Source: Euwallacea fornicatus (lineage: Eukaryota; Arthropoda; Insecta; Coleoptera; Curculionidae). From it: DNA of 64,000 nt. Where the stretch lies: assembly GCF_040115645.1 (NCBI RefSeq), contig NC_089559.1, positions 3,162,001-3,226,000 on the forward strand. Direction: 5' to 3'. Both the position numbers and the translations under genes were made by a program. A model generated the notes under the pieces. It did not search any database. It was not told the origin of the DNA and saw only the letters and a list, made by a program, of their open reading frames with translations. This document shows, piece after piece, positions 22,358 through 33,974 of the stretch. The first letter of the stretch is position 1; every line of letters begins with the position of its first letter.

Positions 22358-25300
22358 CATGAACAGTTGGCGCCAATGACTCAATTGATAATAAGTGCAA
22401 TAATATGAGACCTCCAAGACTGTATCCAGTTGTTGCCAACTTATTTTATCCCCTAAAAAGAAAGAGTGTCGTTAAAAATGCTCAAATTGCAAATAGACTA
22501 AAAATTTAAATAATGATAATCCCTCTCTTTAATCTTTCTTAAAGCTCTCTAAATTGAATATTTTTCCCAGTCCCAACACCTGGATTAAATATTTAAAAAT
22601 GTTCAGCAGACCTATTTGCCAATTTTTCCAGGTCGTTAATTCAAGCGTAGTGGGCCAATTACGAGTCGTATGAACCCAATTTGCGTACCCAAGTAAGAAT
22701 TTCGACCGAAGGGCCCTACGTGTCTCGGCAAACACAATCAAGGGTGAGCACCCTTCAACTACCTCCTAATGTGGATTCCATGTAATTGGAACGGCCTGAG
22801 GGCGTTACTAAATTAATCGTGGGCCGATATTAATTTGGGGGCATTCCCGGAATATTATGCGGTTTAGATTTGTTTCTGTGTGCTGCCTCGTAATTTCCCC
22901 TTTGATGAGCATGGATACCGTGTTTGCTCGATTAACATTTCATATCGATATGTGGATATTTTGGATCATCAATATTGATTTATGATCGAATTATTATTTA
23001 GGTACATTATAAAAAAATCATGTTGCAGATACACGCCAGATGGCAGGACATGATGGACACATGACAATTAGCAGATGACACAGACAAATGACAGATAACA
23101 CGGAACGAAACGACGTATGATTTTTGCGTGTTCGTGGTCATTTTTTACGTTTTGCCCTTCTTTTTTATTGGGTTTTTGTATGTTTTGTTTTTAGCGCGTC
23201 GACTTATGTTCGTCTTGGCTTCAATAGTCAGGGGGAGATCCGGCTCCGTTAATTCCGAAAATTGTTTAGAATTGATAAAAGCATCGTTTTCATTGGAAAT
23301 TTGAATGATAATAACCGACTTTCCAGCTCGCGTATTTTCCGGGCTTCTCTTTTCGTTCGTTATGTTTTAAACTGCAAATAATAATCCACTTTCTCGCCCG
23401 TCACACGATAACACTTTCGGGATTTTCGGTCGAACGTAAATTGCTTGATCGTCCCATTGTTCCTCTCTCGGCAATTTCGGCTTTAATTAAATGTTATTGC
23501 ATTTTGTTTTTCTCATTTTTCTAATTGGACGCGAACGAAAATGGATTGTATGGGAATTAAGAAAAATATTGCTCATAAAATTTTCATTATATTTTCAAAC
23601 TCAAATGGGGGCGTTCCCGCGCCAAATCCAGAAAAGCATTTTTCGAAAATTACCATTCGATTTTTGTGAATGCTCCAGATGATCAACTACTCAAAATGGT
23701 CACACCTGTAGAGAAGTAAATGTCCTGTGTAGTGTCCATTAGTTAATTATAATTGGCTTTTAGCACTTACGGCATTAGACCTCAAATATTGCTGTGAATT
23801 TATATCTATCCACCTATGATGTATAAGCGCTTGATTAATATTCAATTTACTAGAGTAAATGAATGCTTTAATTCACATTAAATCTAATTATATTATTCTC
23901 TACATTGACGCATAAATTAATAATTTTAGCTTCAGTTAAGTGAAGAAAGATTAGCTCTGGACGAAATTTGTTTTTATTTCCACAGCAAACCAGTTCCAAA
24001 TCGAAGTTTGTAATCATACAATCAAAATGGGGGAAATCTATACTCAATTTGTCACTTTTCTTGTAAATTTTGTAGTATATGGTCGTCATCCATACTAAGA
24101 AAAGCAATCAGTGGGTGTAATCAGATTTAAAAATACGTATTTCCCTAAAAAAGTTGATTTTTGATCATGTTCTGTTCGCGTGAATACGCTTAAAACACTG
24201 GAAATATTTACATGCTTAATTTCGTGGCGTTCCTGGAAATTCTGGAGATGGACATGGGGAACGCTCACATGCTAACCTTGATTATGGCGTTCAATATTAT
24301 TACCTTCCGGAAGGAAAGCTTTAGAAAGTTTACTTTTGGGCGTGGTGTGCACCTGTGTTTACGCATTATCCACTGAGAATTTGAGCTGATTTGGCTCAAA
24401 TTCTCAGGGCCTTTTATTGACAGTTCTGACGAGTGTGCGATCGCCACCAAAAGTACACCGTTTCAAAAATAAGCTCCATATGAAAATTTATGTTTGTCCA
24501 TTGATTTCCTCTAGAAAGTTCCTAATTAGAGACGTGGCTAGGTATGTGAGAGATGTTGGTGCATACCCTCAAAACATGGTAAATTTGGTGCACCGACTCA
24601 CAACTTAAAGAGACAAGGAATTTTTATCGTTGCTTTATGAAAAGCGATTTTTTCCACACCCCCAGAGAAACTCCAATTTTATTTCAACCCACAATTGCTT
24701 CATCCTTAAAACATGGATTCACAAGAATACTTCACCCTTAAATACGGCTCTAGAGGCTTTTCAGATAAGAGCTCCGGTCTTAAATCACCCATTAAACTAC
24801 TATGTGGCTTACATCAATAATTCTAACCGATATGATAATTTCTATAGAAGTTTATGTGGAATTTTACAAGCTCTTGTGCTGTGATAATGTCCTTTGAAAC
24901 TTTTGAGAATTGCGATACAGGGGCTTCCAAATGGGTCATAAAGGTCCTTACAACGTGCTGCTAACAGTTTTCTGGGGTTAAAGTATTAGAGCGGTGGCCA
25001 GAGCAATAAGGCATGAAGGTAAATGCGTTCGTTACAGCAAGATTAATGGGTCTCCCGACAAATTTACATAGTTTTTTACATATTATTGGAGCTTTCGGGC
25101 TTCGGAACATCAAATACGGAATTTTTTTTTATATATCTACGACGTGCCTCGTTTAAATTAAATGCCCTCAGTAGGAAAAATTTCAATTCGTGCCTTTCAA
25201 TTCCTGAATATTGACTGCTGAGTGGAAATTCTTATTTTTCACTTAAGAATTAAATTACCTAAAAAAAAAGATGTCCGCGGAATTCATTTCGGGCTGAGAG

Positions 25301-27328
25301 CTGTAAAATAAAAACGAGCTTGCTTGATGCGTTTTTCAAAAGGGAGAAAATTACAGGAATTCTTATTTAATGGACACAGATTTGTTTTTGCCGCTCAAAA
25401 GAATTCTCGGTTCAGTCTGTAAAGCGCTTTATCAGTCCATTCCCAGGATTGGCGTAATTAGAGCTTTTGTTTAAAACACAAATTTATTTATGCCTCAATC
25501 AAATTTTAAGCAAACAGATGTGGATACGCCCGAATAATTTCTCCCACACGACAGCTTCTAATGGATATTGAAATTTCAATAGAAACCTTCCTGCATCTCC
25601 CGAAATCGTAGCTAATGGACGATATTTAATTTCACTGGGGTGATTCCCAGGAAGTTTTTAGGCAACTAATAAAATTCGCAGTGAGGTTTTTCTGGAAAAC
25701 CGCCAGGTTTGGATTGATTATGAGGAAGCTCTGTATGTCACCTCCCGAAAAGAGCATGGTGGAGCATTGCGCTTGGAAGGAGAGAAATTTACGAATCGCG
25801 TTCACGATTCCGGCATTCTTAAAACACAAATACGTGCTTATAGTGAGAAAATTTGACTATTTTAAGCATTTTATAGCGATAAGGCTTAGTTTCTAGCCTT
25901 CGACGACCACCAGATTTTTTTTAGATCACACAGTATAAAGTAATTTGAATGCACGTATAAACTATAACTGTGCGCAAAAATTTGCATTTCAGGGCTATTC
26001 TGTTGCAAGCCATATTTCGTAAAATATTCCTTGGCAGAGGCTCTATCTCTCTTGAAGAAAATGTAAAGTTTTCCTTGATAAAAGCTCTATATCCGCTCAA
26101 GTAAATGAGTCTGCTACTCAAACAAAGTCAAGGGAAACTAATTATTGTTGCGTCTCGAATCTGCTATTAGAATAGCGAAGTCCTTCCATTTTTCCTCTAT
26201 TCAAGGAGGAAATGGAGCGCTTAGGGAAAAAGATTTCGGCCACGATAGACTTAAATAGGAACTCAGGGTAAATTTATTCAATATTCAATCATATTTCATG
26301 GTAATTACGTGTCAATTCCCAAATCGTCGGTTTGGAAATTTTCCGAACTCCCCGAGAACTACTTAAATTTTATAAATTATAAATTGGTCCATCTACATCG
26401 AACGAAAAACGAAACCTTTACTCTAAAGTGTTGGGAAGATTAGTACACGTCCTGCAGATTTTCCAACTTAATCAATATTTAGGCCTGATTATATATAAAA
26501 GGGTATCAAGTAAATAAGTTATACCGACCAAAACGAGACAGGGGGTTTAGGGAAACTTGAAAGATTGCGTTCTGCAGCTCTTATTTACTTCCTCTAATTG
26601 ACAAGTGATAGATTAATGGAGCCCTAACAAACACAAATTGGGTTTTTGCCACAAGGTTAGTTAATCACTGCTTATATAGCTTTCGTTAGTTGAAGAGATT
26701 TTCGAGGTTAGATGTTGGAGTAGTTCGTCGTCATTACGTGACTCTGAGCTTAAAGTTGCCTTGGCAATCCTGCAAACTGAGAATTGTCCGCTCTAAAAAA
26801 CTATTCAGCCTGTAATTCGATAGATTTTGCCTTCGAAACTTTATCGCGTGTACTCAACTGCTCAAGTTTCAATAATTTCCATCTTTCCTGCATTACCTTC
26901 CTGCTATCATTCCCCTCTTGACTGCATCCGATATTGCAGTTTCAGCAGCAGCATTAGCGAGCAAGGAAGCTTAATTTGTTCCGCCGTAAGTATCGCCCTG
27001 TGTAATAAAGCGAGACACAAGATATTTGCATTTGGCTTCATATCTTCATTTACTCAAGATAGTTGTGTCGAACGAAGCTAATTTCCGCCCTAATGCTCTT
27101 ATTCGATTAAAATGATTGGGCAAGTTAGGCCCTAGCATTGATCGAGTGTTTGAATCTAAATAAATTATATACTTGAAGGATAATTTATATTATTTTTAAA
27201 ATTATTTTTATCTTTTAAAAAGTTATTTATGTAATTTAAAAAATATTTTACATACCAAAGAATTTACGAATTTGTAACTGCCAGCTAAAAAGTCAAGAAA
27301 AGCTCATATCTGGTGATATTTATGTATG
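22358..27328. other. About 5 kb without a recognised gene
   Basis: No motif-bearing open frame was found on either strand. Near 23030-23100 there is a short imperfect repeat of ATGACA/GATGACAC words next to CGCCAGATGGCAG. The stretch 23200-23480 is a little richer in CG dinucleotides. If the receptor gene starts left of the window, this is intron; if not, it is intergenic. Confidence 0.4.
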
Positions 27329-27910
27329 TACAGGGTGAGCAAATTTCAATGTTTTTAAAGAGAATCTACGAAGCAGTAAGAGAGAAAAAAACTAATAAAA
27401 TTTCTTTTTTTAAGACAAATTCAATGCTGGTTTTGAAGTTTTTTTTATCGTCCTCTGTCCTTATCATAAAAAGAAGATGGATTTTTCACATTTTCGAAAA
27501 ATCCTCCTATTTTTCTTATTTCGCCAGCTACATAAAAATAACTTTTACATTATTGGAATACTTTTTTGAATATATTGCGGTGATAAAGAAAAAAAATTTT
27601 TAAGTCCATGGTTTTTAGAGTTATAAAATAAAGTGTTTTTTCAAACATAAATAATATTTTTTTGGTATGATTAAAAATTGTTTTTCTTTAAAATGAATTA
27701 TAATTTGTTGGATCTTGTATTAATTTCACATTCCTATTTTTCCAAAAAAACACTTTTTGATATAAGTGGCTGTAATATTGACATAGATGAGCAAGTGACG
27801 CTTGCAACTAGACGCCATTTTTAAAAATTATGAAAAATAAGATAAGTTGAAATGTTTTATTATTATTATTATTGTTGTTATTATTATTGTTATTATTATT
27901 ATTATTATTA

Positions 27911-28004
<94 letters not shown>

Positions 28005-28519
28005 GTTATTATTATTATGTGTCTTAGTAACGCGCCTTATTTGTTTCTCTAATTCAATATCACAGCCATCTATCGCAAAAAGTGTTTTTTTTAATAGGTC
28101 GGTAAAATGAATACGAGAATACAAACTATAGTCCATTTTAATGCGAAAAAAAAATGTCTTTAATGGTACTAAAAATAAAGATGGTTTTTATTTTAAAAAA
28201 TACAACATTATGTCATATCTCTAAAAACCATAGAATTAAATTTTAAAAGTGTTTATCATCGTCATTTACTCAAAAAATTGTCCTAAAAATAGAGAAGTTT
28301 TCATTATGTTACCAGTAAAATAAAAAAATTAGAGAAATCTTCGAAAATGCGAAAAGTAGTTTTTTTTTATAATGTGAGAACAAAAGACGATAAAAATATT
28401 TTTTACCGGCATTAAACTTGTCTCAAAAAAAGACATCGAGAGTGCCTTATTAGTTTTTTTCTTTATCCTACTGGTTCGTAGATTCCTTACAAAAGCACCA
28501 AAATTTTCTCACCCCGGTA
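27329..28519. mobile_element. Long-inverted-repeat element with a (TTA)n centre
   Basis: The left end TACAGGGTGAGCAAATTTCA pairs with the right end ATTTTCTCACCCCGGTA. Inner pairs include GAATCTACGAAGCAGTAAGA at 27361 with the complement near 28470-28490, and AAAAACTAATAA with TTATTAGTTTTTTT. The arms are about 450-500 bp, less well conserved than in the other copies. A trinucleotide microsatellite lies in the middle part. Confidence 0.7.
27855..28018. repeat. (TTA)n microsatellite, about 160 bp
   Basis: About 53 copies of TTA with a few TTG variants and one phase slip near 27959. Long open frames of Ile, Leu or Asn repeats in this stretch are artefacts of the repeat. Confidence 0.98.
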
Positions 28520-29866
28520 CATTTCATGTATACTGAAATCAAATTTATGTTTTTTTTCTCAAAACAATCAAGCTCGTTTTCGTTAGTTTTTCCCAGTTTT
28601 ATCGTTAGCAGGTTGTTTTGTTGCTTCGCTAGTACGCATCTAAAATTTTTTTTTTGGGACTTTGCGTACGAAAACCCGTGCGAAAAGGTAGCAGGCAGTG
28701 AGTGCGCCGATGAAAACTGCAATGAAAAAATCAGTCTCTACGTGGTTCGGTGTCTGATTTTCTGCAAATTTAACAGGTCATTAAACTGCAAATACCTAGC
28801 AAATCAATGAAATTTTAAAAGGCACAATTGAGCGACGGTAACTAAGCCGCGAGCCGAAAAAAATTACGGTCAACCACTTTATCACATTTTTCTGCTTCCA
28901 ATTAATTTTCAAACATGCAAGCTCATTCTTCATATTTATCTTTTTAGAGCATGCTCCTAGTTTTTCGCATTTTTTGCTTTGATTTATTTGGTATCCCGTA
29001 TTTGACCCGATGATAAACGCTTACAAAAGGGACGTTTCAGGAAATAATTGCGAGAAAGTCGAACCGATTTTCAACGGACGAATAATGCATATTTCCCGAA
29101 AACAAATTGGGCAAAATGTGGAATAAAATTCATACAAGTTAATCGCCAGTTTAATTTTTTCTTTGCGAGTCGAGAATGTTGTTTTAATTTTGCGACAAAA
29201 CGACACTGACGGCAGCTTTTTGGTTCTGCACTTTAATGGAAAAATCAAATTTTCCATTAAAAGATTAACGCTGTGGCATTGATTTCAAGAGATCTAGCGA
29301 TAATTCAAATAGTATTAAAACGATATTGGGAAGCTGATTGAAAGTTTAGTCCATTTTTACATCACCACTAGAATGTTGTTAAGAGAATTAAAGACACATA
29401 GAGTGTTCGCGCTTAGCTGGTTATAATGTTCCACAGTTATTGCAAAGGAAATTAGAGTGCAAGGCACAATATTGAAACCACAATAATTGGAACTAAAATG
29501 CATGTTAATGCGCCATGTGTCGTTACAGGTACAATGCAGCGAGGTTTCGAATTAGGAGTTGGGAAAACCTCTAACATGATTATAGAAAACTGCGCAAATG
29601 CTAATTGAATTGGTGTCGTCTCCGAAGGAATTTCCAAAAAGCACATTATTTCCAAACAAACACATTTCACATTAAAAAAAAATTATTTTTAGTCTTACGT
29701 ATTCCTGTTTCGAATATCGCGTTACCTGACGGTTAACGGACAGTTTCTAATAAGTTCCTATTCATTTAAATAGCGAAAAACTCTGCAAATTTTCATCTTT
29801 CCAAACCAAACTCTTCCAGAAAACACATTCCACCCTCACCACGATCGGTTAGAAAAGACGACTTAC
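28520..29866. other. No gene recognised
   Basis: AT-rich sequence with short chance open frames on both strands and no recognisable domain. It lies directly downstream, on the minus strand, of the candidate first exon at 29867-29998. Confidence 0.4.
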
Positions 29867-29998
29867 CGAAACTGCCGTGATACGGCCGACGTGGCGGCAT
29901 CTTTCTGCTTTGTGGCGGCAGGCAGACCGGGCATATCCGCTCGGCCCTTGGACGGCCGCGAGGTGGGAAAACAACCGCCAGCGAGTAGAAAAACGAAA
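29867..29998 (-). other. Candidate first exon of a minus-strand gene in a GC-rich island
   Basis: This 130-bp patch is clearly richer in G, C and CG dinucleotides than its surroundings. On the minus strand it ends at 29867 with a consensus splice donor (TTTCG|GTAAGT). Two ATGs precede the donor: one at 29934 opens MPGLPAATKQKDAATSAVSR and stays open to the donor, and one at 29900 (another frame) reads MPPRRPYHGSF. It could be a promoter-proximal exon, or a conserved non-coding block. No downstream exon was found. The plus-strand frame through it (29891-30232) runs into a mariner end and is probably chance. Confidence 0.25.
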
Positions 29999-30233
29999 AT
30001 GTATTTTAATCTTGCTCGACGGCACAATCGCGCTTTAATATACAGGGTGTTTAAAAAATATGGGATCGAATTTTTAGGTATTTTTCAGTGTAATCATCGA
30101 AGGCGTCCGGGTATAGGGACCCGTGTCCGCAAAAGTCTCCCTAAAACGCTACGGCCTTTTAAGACTTTAAAACATTTATGTGAAAAAATGTTTTTGTCGA
30201 GTTTTAGTGCTGTTGGAGAAATTCCAACATAAA

Positions 30234-30347
30234 GATCTCTCTCTCTCTCTCTCACTCTCACTCTCACTCTCTCAGTCTCTCACTCTCACTCTCTCACTCA
30301 CTCACTCACTCACTCACTCACTCACTCACTCACTCATTCACTCACTC
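30234..30347. repeat. (CT)n/(CTCA)n compound microsatellite
   Basis: CT dinucleotides and CTCACT units pass into at least ten CTCA/ACTC tetramers with one ATTC variant. It lies just inside the left arm of the mariner element. Confidence 0.97.
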
Positions 30348-31089
30348 ATATGAGTAATAAATAAAAATGGAAAGAAATCAGAACTGAAACCTCGACCTAT
30401 CATTAAGTGCCGAACCATGGGCACCACTTTAAGTACCATACATCTGGTTTACTTCCCTCCTGATTTATGAACTGCGATTTGTAAAACAAATAAAGGACAG
30501 CAGTAAATTAGGATGGAATGTCTCTTATCAACCAGCGCAAATGGCCTTAGAACCAGAAGGTGTCAACGTTGAGGGAATGGTTCGACGAAAGTATCAAAGT
30601 GGTGACTTTCCCACGAATTCGTGGATAACGATCAAACACTGGGACCTGCATTTTCCGGGGAAAGAACACCACCCCTCTCGAAGCAGAGACCAGAACCGTT
30701 TCTCATCTCGTCGCGTTAAAAGCAACCAGTGAACTTACCCGATTTAAAAGACAGAATAAAACTTTACTAATTTCTGACGCATCTCCTCGCAAATTGAAAT
30801 CTGCACACGGGCATTATAGTCAATAATCTAATTGCTAATCAAACCCTGTACATCAACTAGTCTGTGATTAAATTTAATGTCATGAGTGTAACAGAGTTTC
30901 TGTGCCCTCCCGAACCCTTGGATCTCCATTATCTCATGACGGTAGCCCGTCTGGTCTTTTGAAAAAGTAAGGAACCCCGCCAGCGTAATTAGATTATTTC
31001 GTGGATGTCTAGTGAGGCAGTCACTACTACTGTTAGGCAGGAACTCAGGAAAACCTGCCCTAAGAAATACGATTCATTTTAATTTATTT

Positions 31090-32150
31090 GTACAAACTAA
31101 CACTACAGCAATTGTTCAAAATGTCGTCCTTGAACTTTATCACACTTGTTTGAATGACGTACATGGTTTCTGCGAACGACTAAAAATTTAATAATCGTTT
31201 TGAGCGACTTTAAATGTCGCAATGATTTGGGCAATCAGGTCTTGCTCTTATTCTACTGGCTCCTCATAAATCAGAGACTTTACATATCATGATAGAAAGA
31301 AATCGAAAGATGTTAGATCGGGTGACCTAGGGGGCCACGGAACTGGACCATTTTTAGCGATCCAATGTTGCCAGAACTGACGATCCAAATACTAACAGGC
31401 TTGAACGGAAAAGTTTGCAGACGCACTATCATGTTGCACCCACATTTGCTGTCGAACTTTTAACGGGACATTTTGAAGAAGCTCCGGCAGGACGTCTGGT
31501 ACGAAACGCTTGTAGATGGGCTCCGTTAAACGATTGCGCAGTAGCTATGGCCCAACCAAATGGTCACCAGCAATGTTGGCCAATACATTAACAGACCAAC
31601 ATTGCTGGTGACTCCCTGGAAATATCGCATGTCAATTTTCTTCGCTTATTTCTACTGTTGAATATGCCATATCGTGTGAAACTAGCTCATCCGTTCATAA
31701 AATAAAACATAAAAAATTGGGTTGCTCGATAATCTGATGAAGAACCCATTGGCACAACTGAACTCTTGGTTGGTAATGGGCTGGAGTTAAACCTTGGATT
31801 TTTTTAAAATGGTATGAATAAAGTGATTGCTCACGTAATACCCGCCAAACAGAAACGTTAGCTGCATTCATACCCTGCGCAACTTGACGAGTGGTAGTCG
31901 AATATTTATCTGCAACTCGAAAAGGAACCTTTTCCTCAAAATAAGCTGTTTTTACTGTTCTTTTTTATACATTTTATGTTTCAAAGTACCAGTCTGAGTA
32001 AGTCGTCGATGAATTGCAATAAACTTTTTGCACCCAGGATGTTGCCTTGCAAGATAGTGTTCTCGATAAAGTCGCTCAGCAGCTTTTGCGTTGCAATTTG
32101 TTGCTTCATATGCCAGATGCGCATCTGCCAGTTCTTAGTTGATGTAGTTT
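31090..32150 (-). pseudogene. Mariner-like transposase (DD41D pattern), frameshifted
   Basis: The N-terminus on the minus strand reads ELADAHLAYEATNCNAKAAE, then RLYREHYLARQHPGCKKFIA, the DUF4817-type helix-turn-helix with Y-E---R-HP. In the core, ANIAGDHLVGP (near 31570), PIYKRFVPDVLPELLQNVPL, WVQHDSASANFS (second Asp) and WPPRSPDLTSFDFF (third Asp, near 31320) follow. I count 41 residues between the last two Asp positions, so it fits the DD41D type. Many stops and frame changes are present. A 17-bp inverted duplication at 31563-31612 disrupts the core. Confidence 0.8.
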
Positions 32151-32487
32151 TTCATAGAAGACCGATTACTTTGCGAACCTTTTGAAATTTGAAAAATCAA
32201 CGAGTAAATGTGAAACTAACGATTAAGTTTTTCTATTATCAGTCTTGGCTAAGATAAACATTTAGCAAAAAATACTTAACAGGTACATTAAAGTTCAAGG
32301 ATGACATTTTGAAAAATTTCTGTAGCGTTATTTTGTACAAACAAATTAATATAAAACGTACCGAAACTCGACAAAACACATTTTTGCACATAACTGATAG
32401 ACATTTCCGCACAGGGATCAGACATCTTCTATTGTTGCACTGAACAATCCCTAGAAGTTTGATCCCAGAGTTCCGAAACACCTTATA

Positions 32488-33793
32488 GAAGAAGCAAGAA
32501 GATTTAATAAGGCATTCGCCTTCGTTCAGGAGCAATATGGACAATCTTCCAGACTTTTGCGGTCCATTTTTCCAGCGACCAATGTTTAAAATAACGAAAC
32601 GAATCGATATCAAATATATTGCAGCAATGCGTGGCCCTATTTCCGTCTTCCAATTTTGGAAACTCCATGACGTCAGAAGATACATTATTCGCACATTAAT
32701 TTTAGAGCAAAAACTTTGGTTTTCGAGTAAAATGTGACTAAAATTAAGTACTTCAAAGGGACTTATTCCCCCATCTCTGACACTAACATCTAGGCCCTTA
32801 AGTTAATCTTACTTGACGACAAAGTTTACGAGAAAACATTTTAATTCAGTCGCTAATGAAAAGTCGGGCTGTGCCTGAAACAGACACCACAATTTCAGAG
32901 AGGTTTCCTGAAAAGTTCTTTGTTTTCCCTCTGCTGTTTTAGGTCCTCATGGACCGGAAATTGGGACTTTCAACCCCTTTTCGCTTCGTTACATGGCAAA
33001 GTCGTAGATTGTATCCCGTTGGGACCTAATTTGTATCAAAAAGTGTTTAAAATTAAACTAGATTATATTGAAAAATACTGCAATCCACATTTTTGATTAA
33101 CATGAACGCGTAGTTGCTTGGAATGGAATCTGGACCAAAAGCAATTTAATACGTCAATGTGGAAATGTGCAGATATTGAGTTCCGCTATACCCGATACAA
33201 TGTAATGGCAAGCAGAGCAAAGAAGGCAGACACTTTGAATATTTTCTGCATGAATAAGTAAAATATTGAGTTTCTTCCATTTGTTTCGGTATCTCAAATA
33301 TTCCTACGAATCAAAACTTTTCTCAAGAGTATTTTTACATCTAACCGTTCAATTAAGAAACTTTTTCAAGTCATTGAAGTGGGAATTGAAAGCTCGGTTT
33401 AGCCAGTAATGTTAAGCGTTTCTAAAAACTCGAGATTTCCAGGAATAATGTAAGTCTGGATGGGGGAGGTGCGCAAAGCGTAGCATGGGGAAATCTTGAT
33501 AAACCTTTACGAAATTGAGGAGAACAACCCCAAATCCACGCGGAATGTTCCAACCCGGTCAATTTTCATTTAAGGAGACATTGAACTTTTCCACTTTTTT
33601 CCAAATATCTCGTGGGTAATAAATCAATTCTATACATTTCAAATACCTGCGCACAATCGCTCACTACATCACCATTCACCGCCTCACTTTCTCTCACGCT
33701 TCACGCCCTAAGGCTGCGTTTCTTAACCTCCAGTTAGCCACTCTCTATCCTTCAGTTAATCTTAGCCGGGAGGTTACAGTGTGCCACTTTTAG
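32488..33793 (+). other. Sequence upstream of exon 4', presumed intron
   Basis: No exon of loop D or loop A was found here. The last 150 bp are pyrimidine-rich (TCACTTTCTCTCACGCTTCA near 33685), and may act in recognition of the exon 4' acceptor, whose own tract (CCACTTTTAG) is short. Confidence 0.5.
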
Positions 33794-33974
33794 CGCTGAC
33801 GGAAATTTCGAGGTGACCCTAGCGACCAAAGCCACAATTTATCACCAGGGATTGGTCGAATGGAAACCGCCCGCCATCTACAAGTCGTCGTGTGAAATTG
33901 ACGTCGAGTATTTTCCGTTCGACGAACAGACATGCGTACTGAAGTTCGGCAGTTGGACGTATGACGGGTTCAAG
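33794..33974 (+). CDS. nAChRalpha4: nAChR alpha4 alternative exon 4' (loop E, Cys-loop, loop B)
   Basis: This 181-nt exon encodes part of the extracellular ligand-binding domain of a cation-permeable acetylcholine receptor subunit. It starts in phase with C-GCT-GAC after TTTTAG and ends AAG|GTAAGA, a consensus donor. The peptide runs [20 protein letters not shown] ... [18 protein letters not shown] ... GSWTYDGFK. The two cysteines with 13 residues between them form the Cys-loop, and the Trp of GSWTY is the aromatic loop-B residue of the agonist site. It differs from exon 4 (37779-37959) at 13 of 60 residues. Insect alpha4 genes are known to have two alternative exons 4, which supports the subunit call. 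Reading on past 33974 into the intron is not coding. Confidence 0.92.

Larger units (their letters stand above)
30041..32487 (-). mobile_element. Mariner-like DNA transposon with long terminal repeats
   Basis: The left end TACAGGGTGTTTAAAAAATA, then TGGGATCGAA, pairs with the right end, which on the minus strand reads TATAAGGTGTTTCGGAACTC, then TGGGATCAAA. Inner pairs such as AAAATGTTTTTGTCGAGTTT (30187) and AAATGTGTTTTGTCGAGTTT (minus, near 32370) show arms of about 150 bp. The minus strand carries a transposase relic (32150-31090). A CTCACT microsatellite has grown just inside the left arm. Confidence 0.75.

Noticed and set aside
22620..22750. Candidate plus-strand exon between TTTCCAG and AGGGTGAGC
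   Set aside because: All three frames have stops.
23030..23045. CGCCAGATGGCAG as a possible CTCF-like site
   Set aside because: Single weak match without chromatin or conservation data.
27828..28136. Open frames with long Ile, Leu or Asn runs on both strands
   Set aside because: They are readings of the (TTA)n microsatellite.
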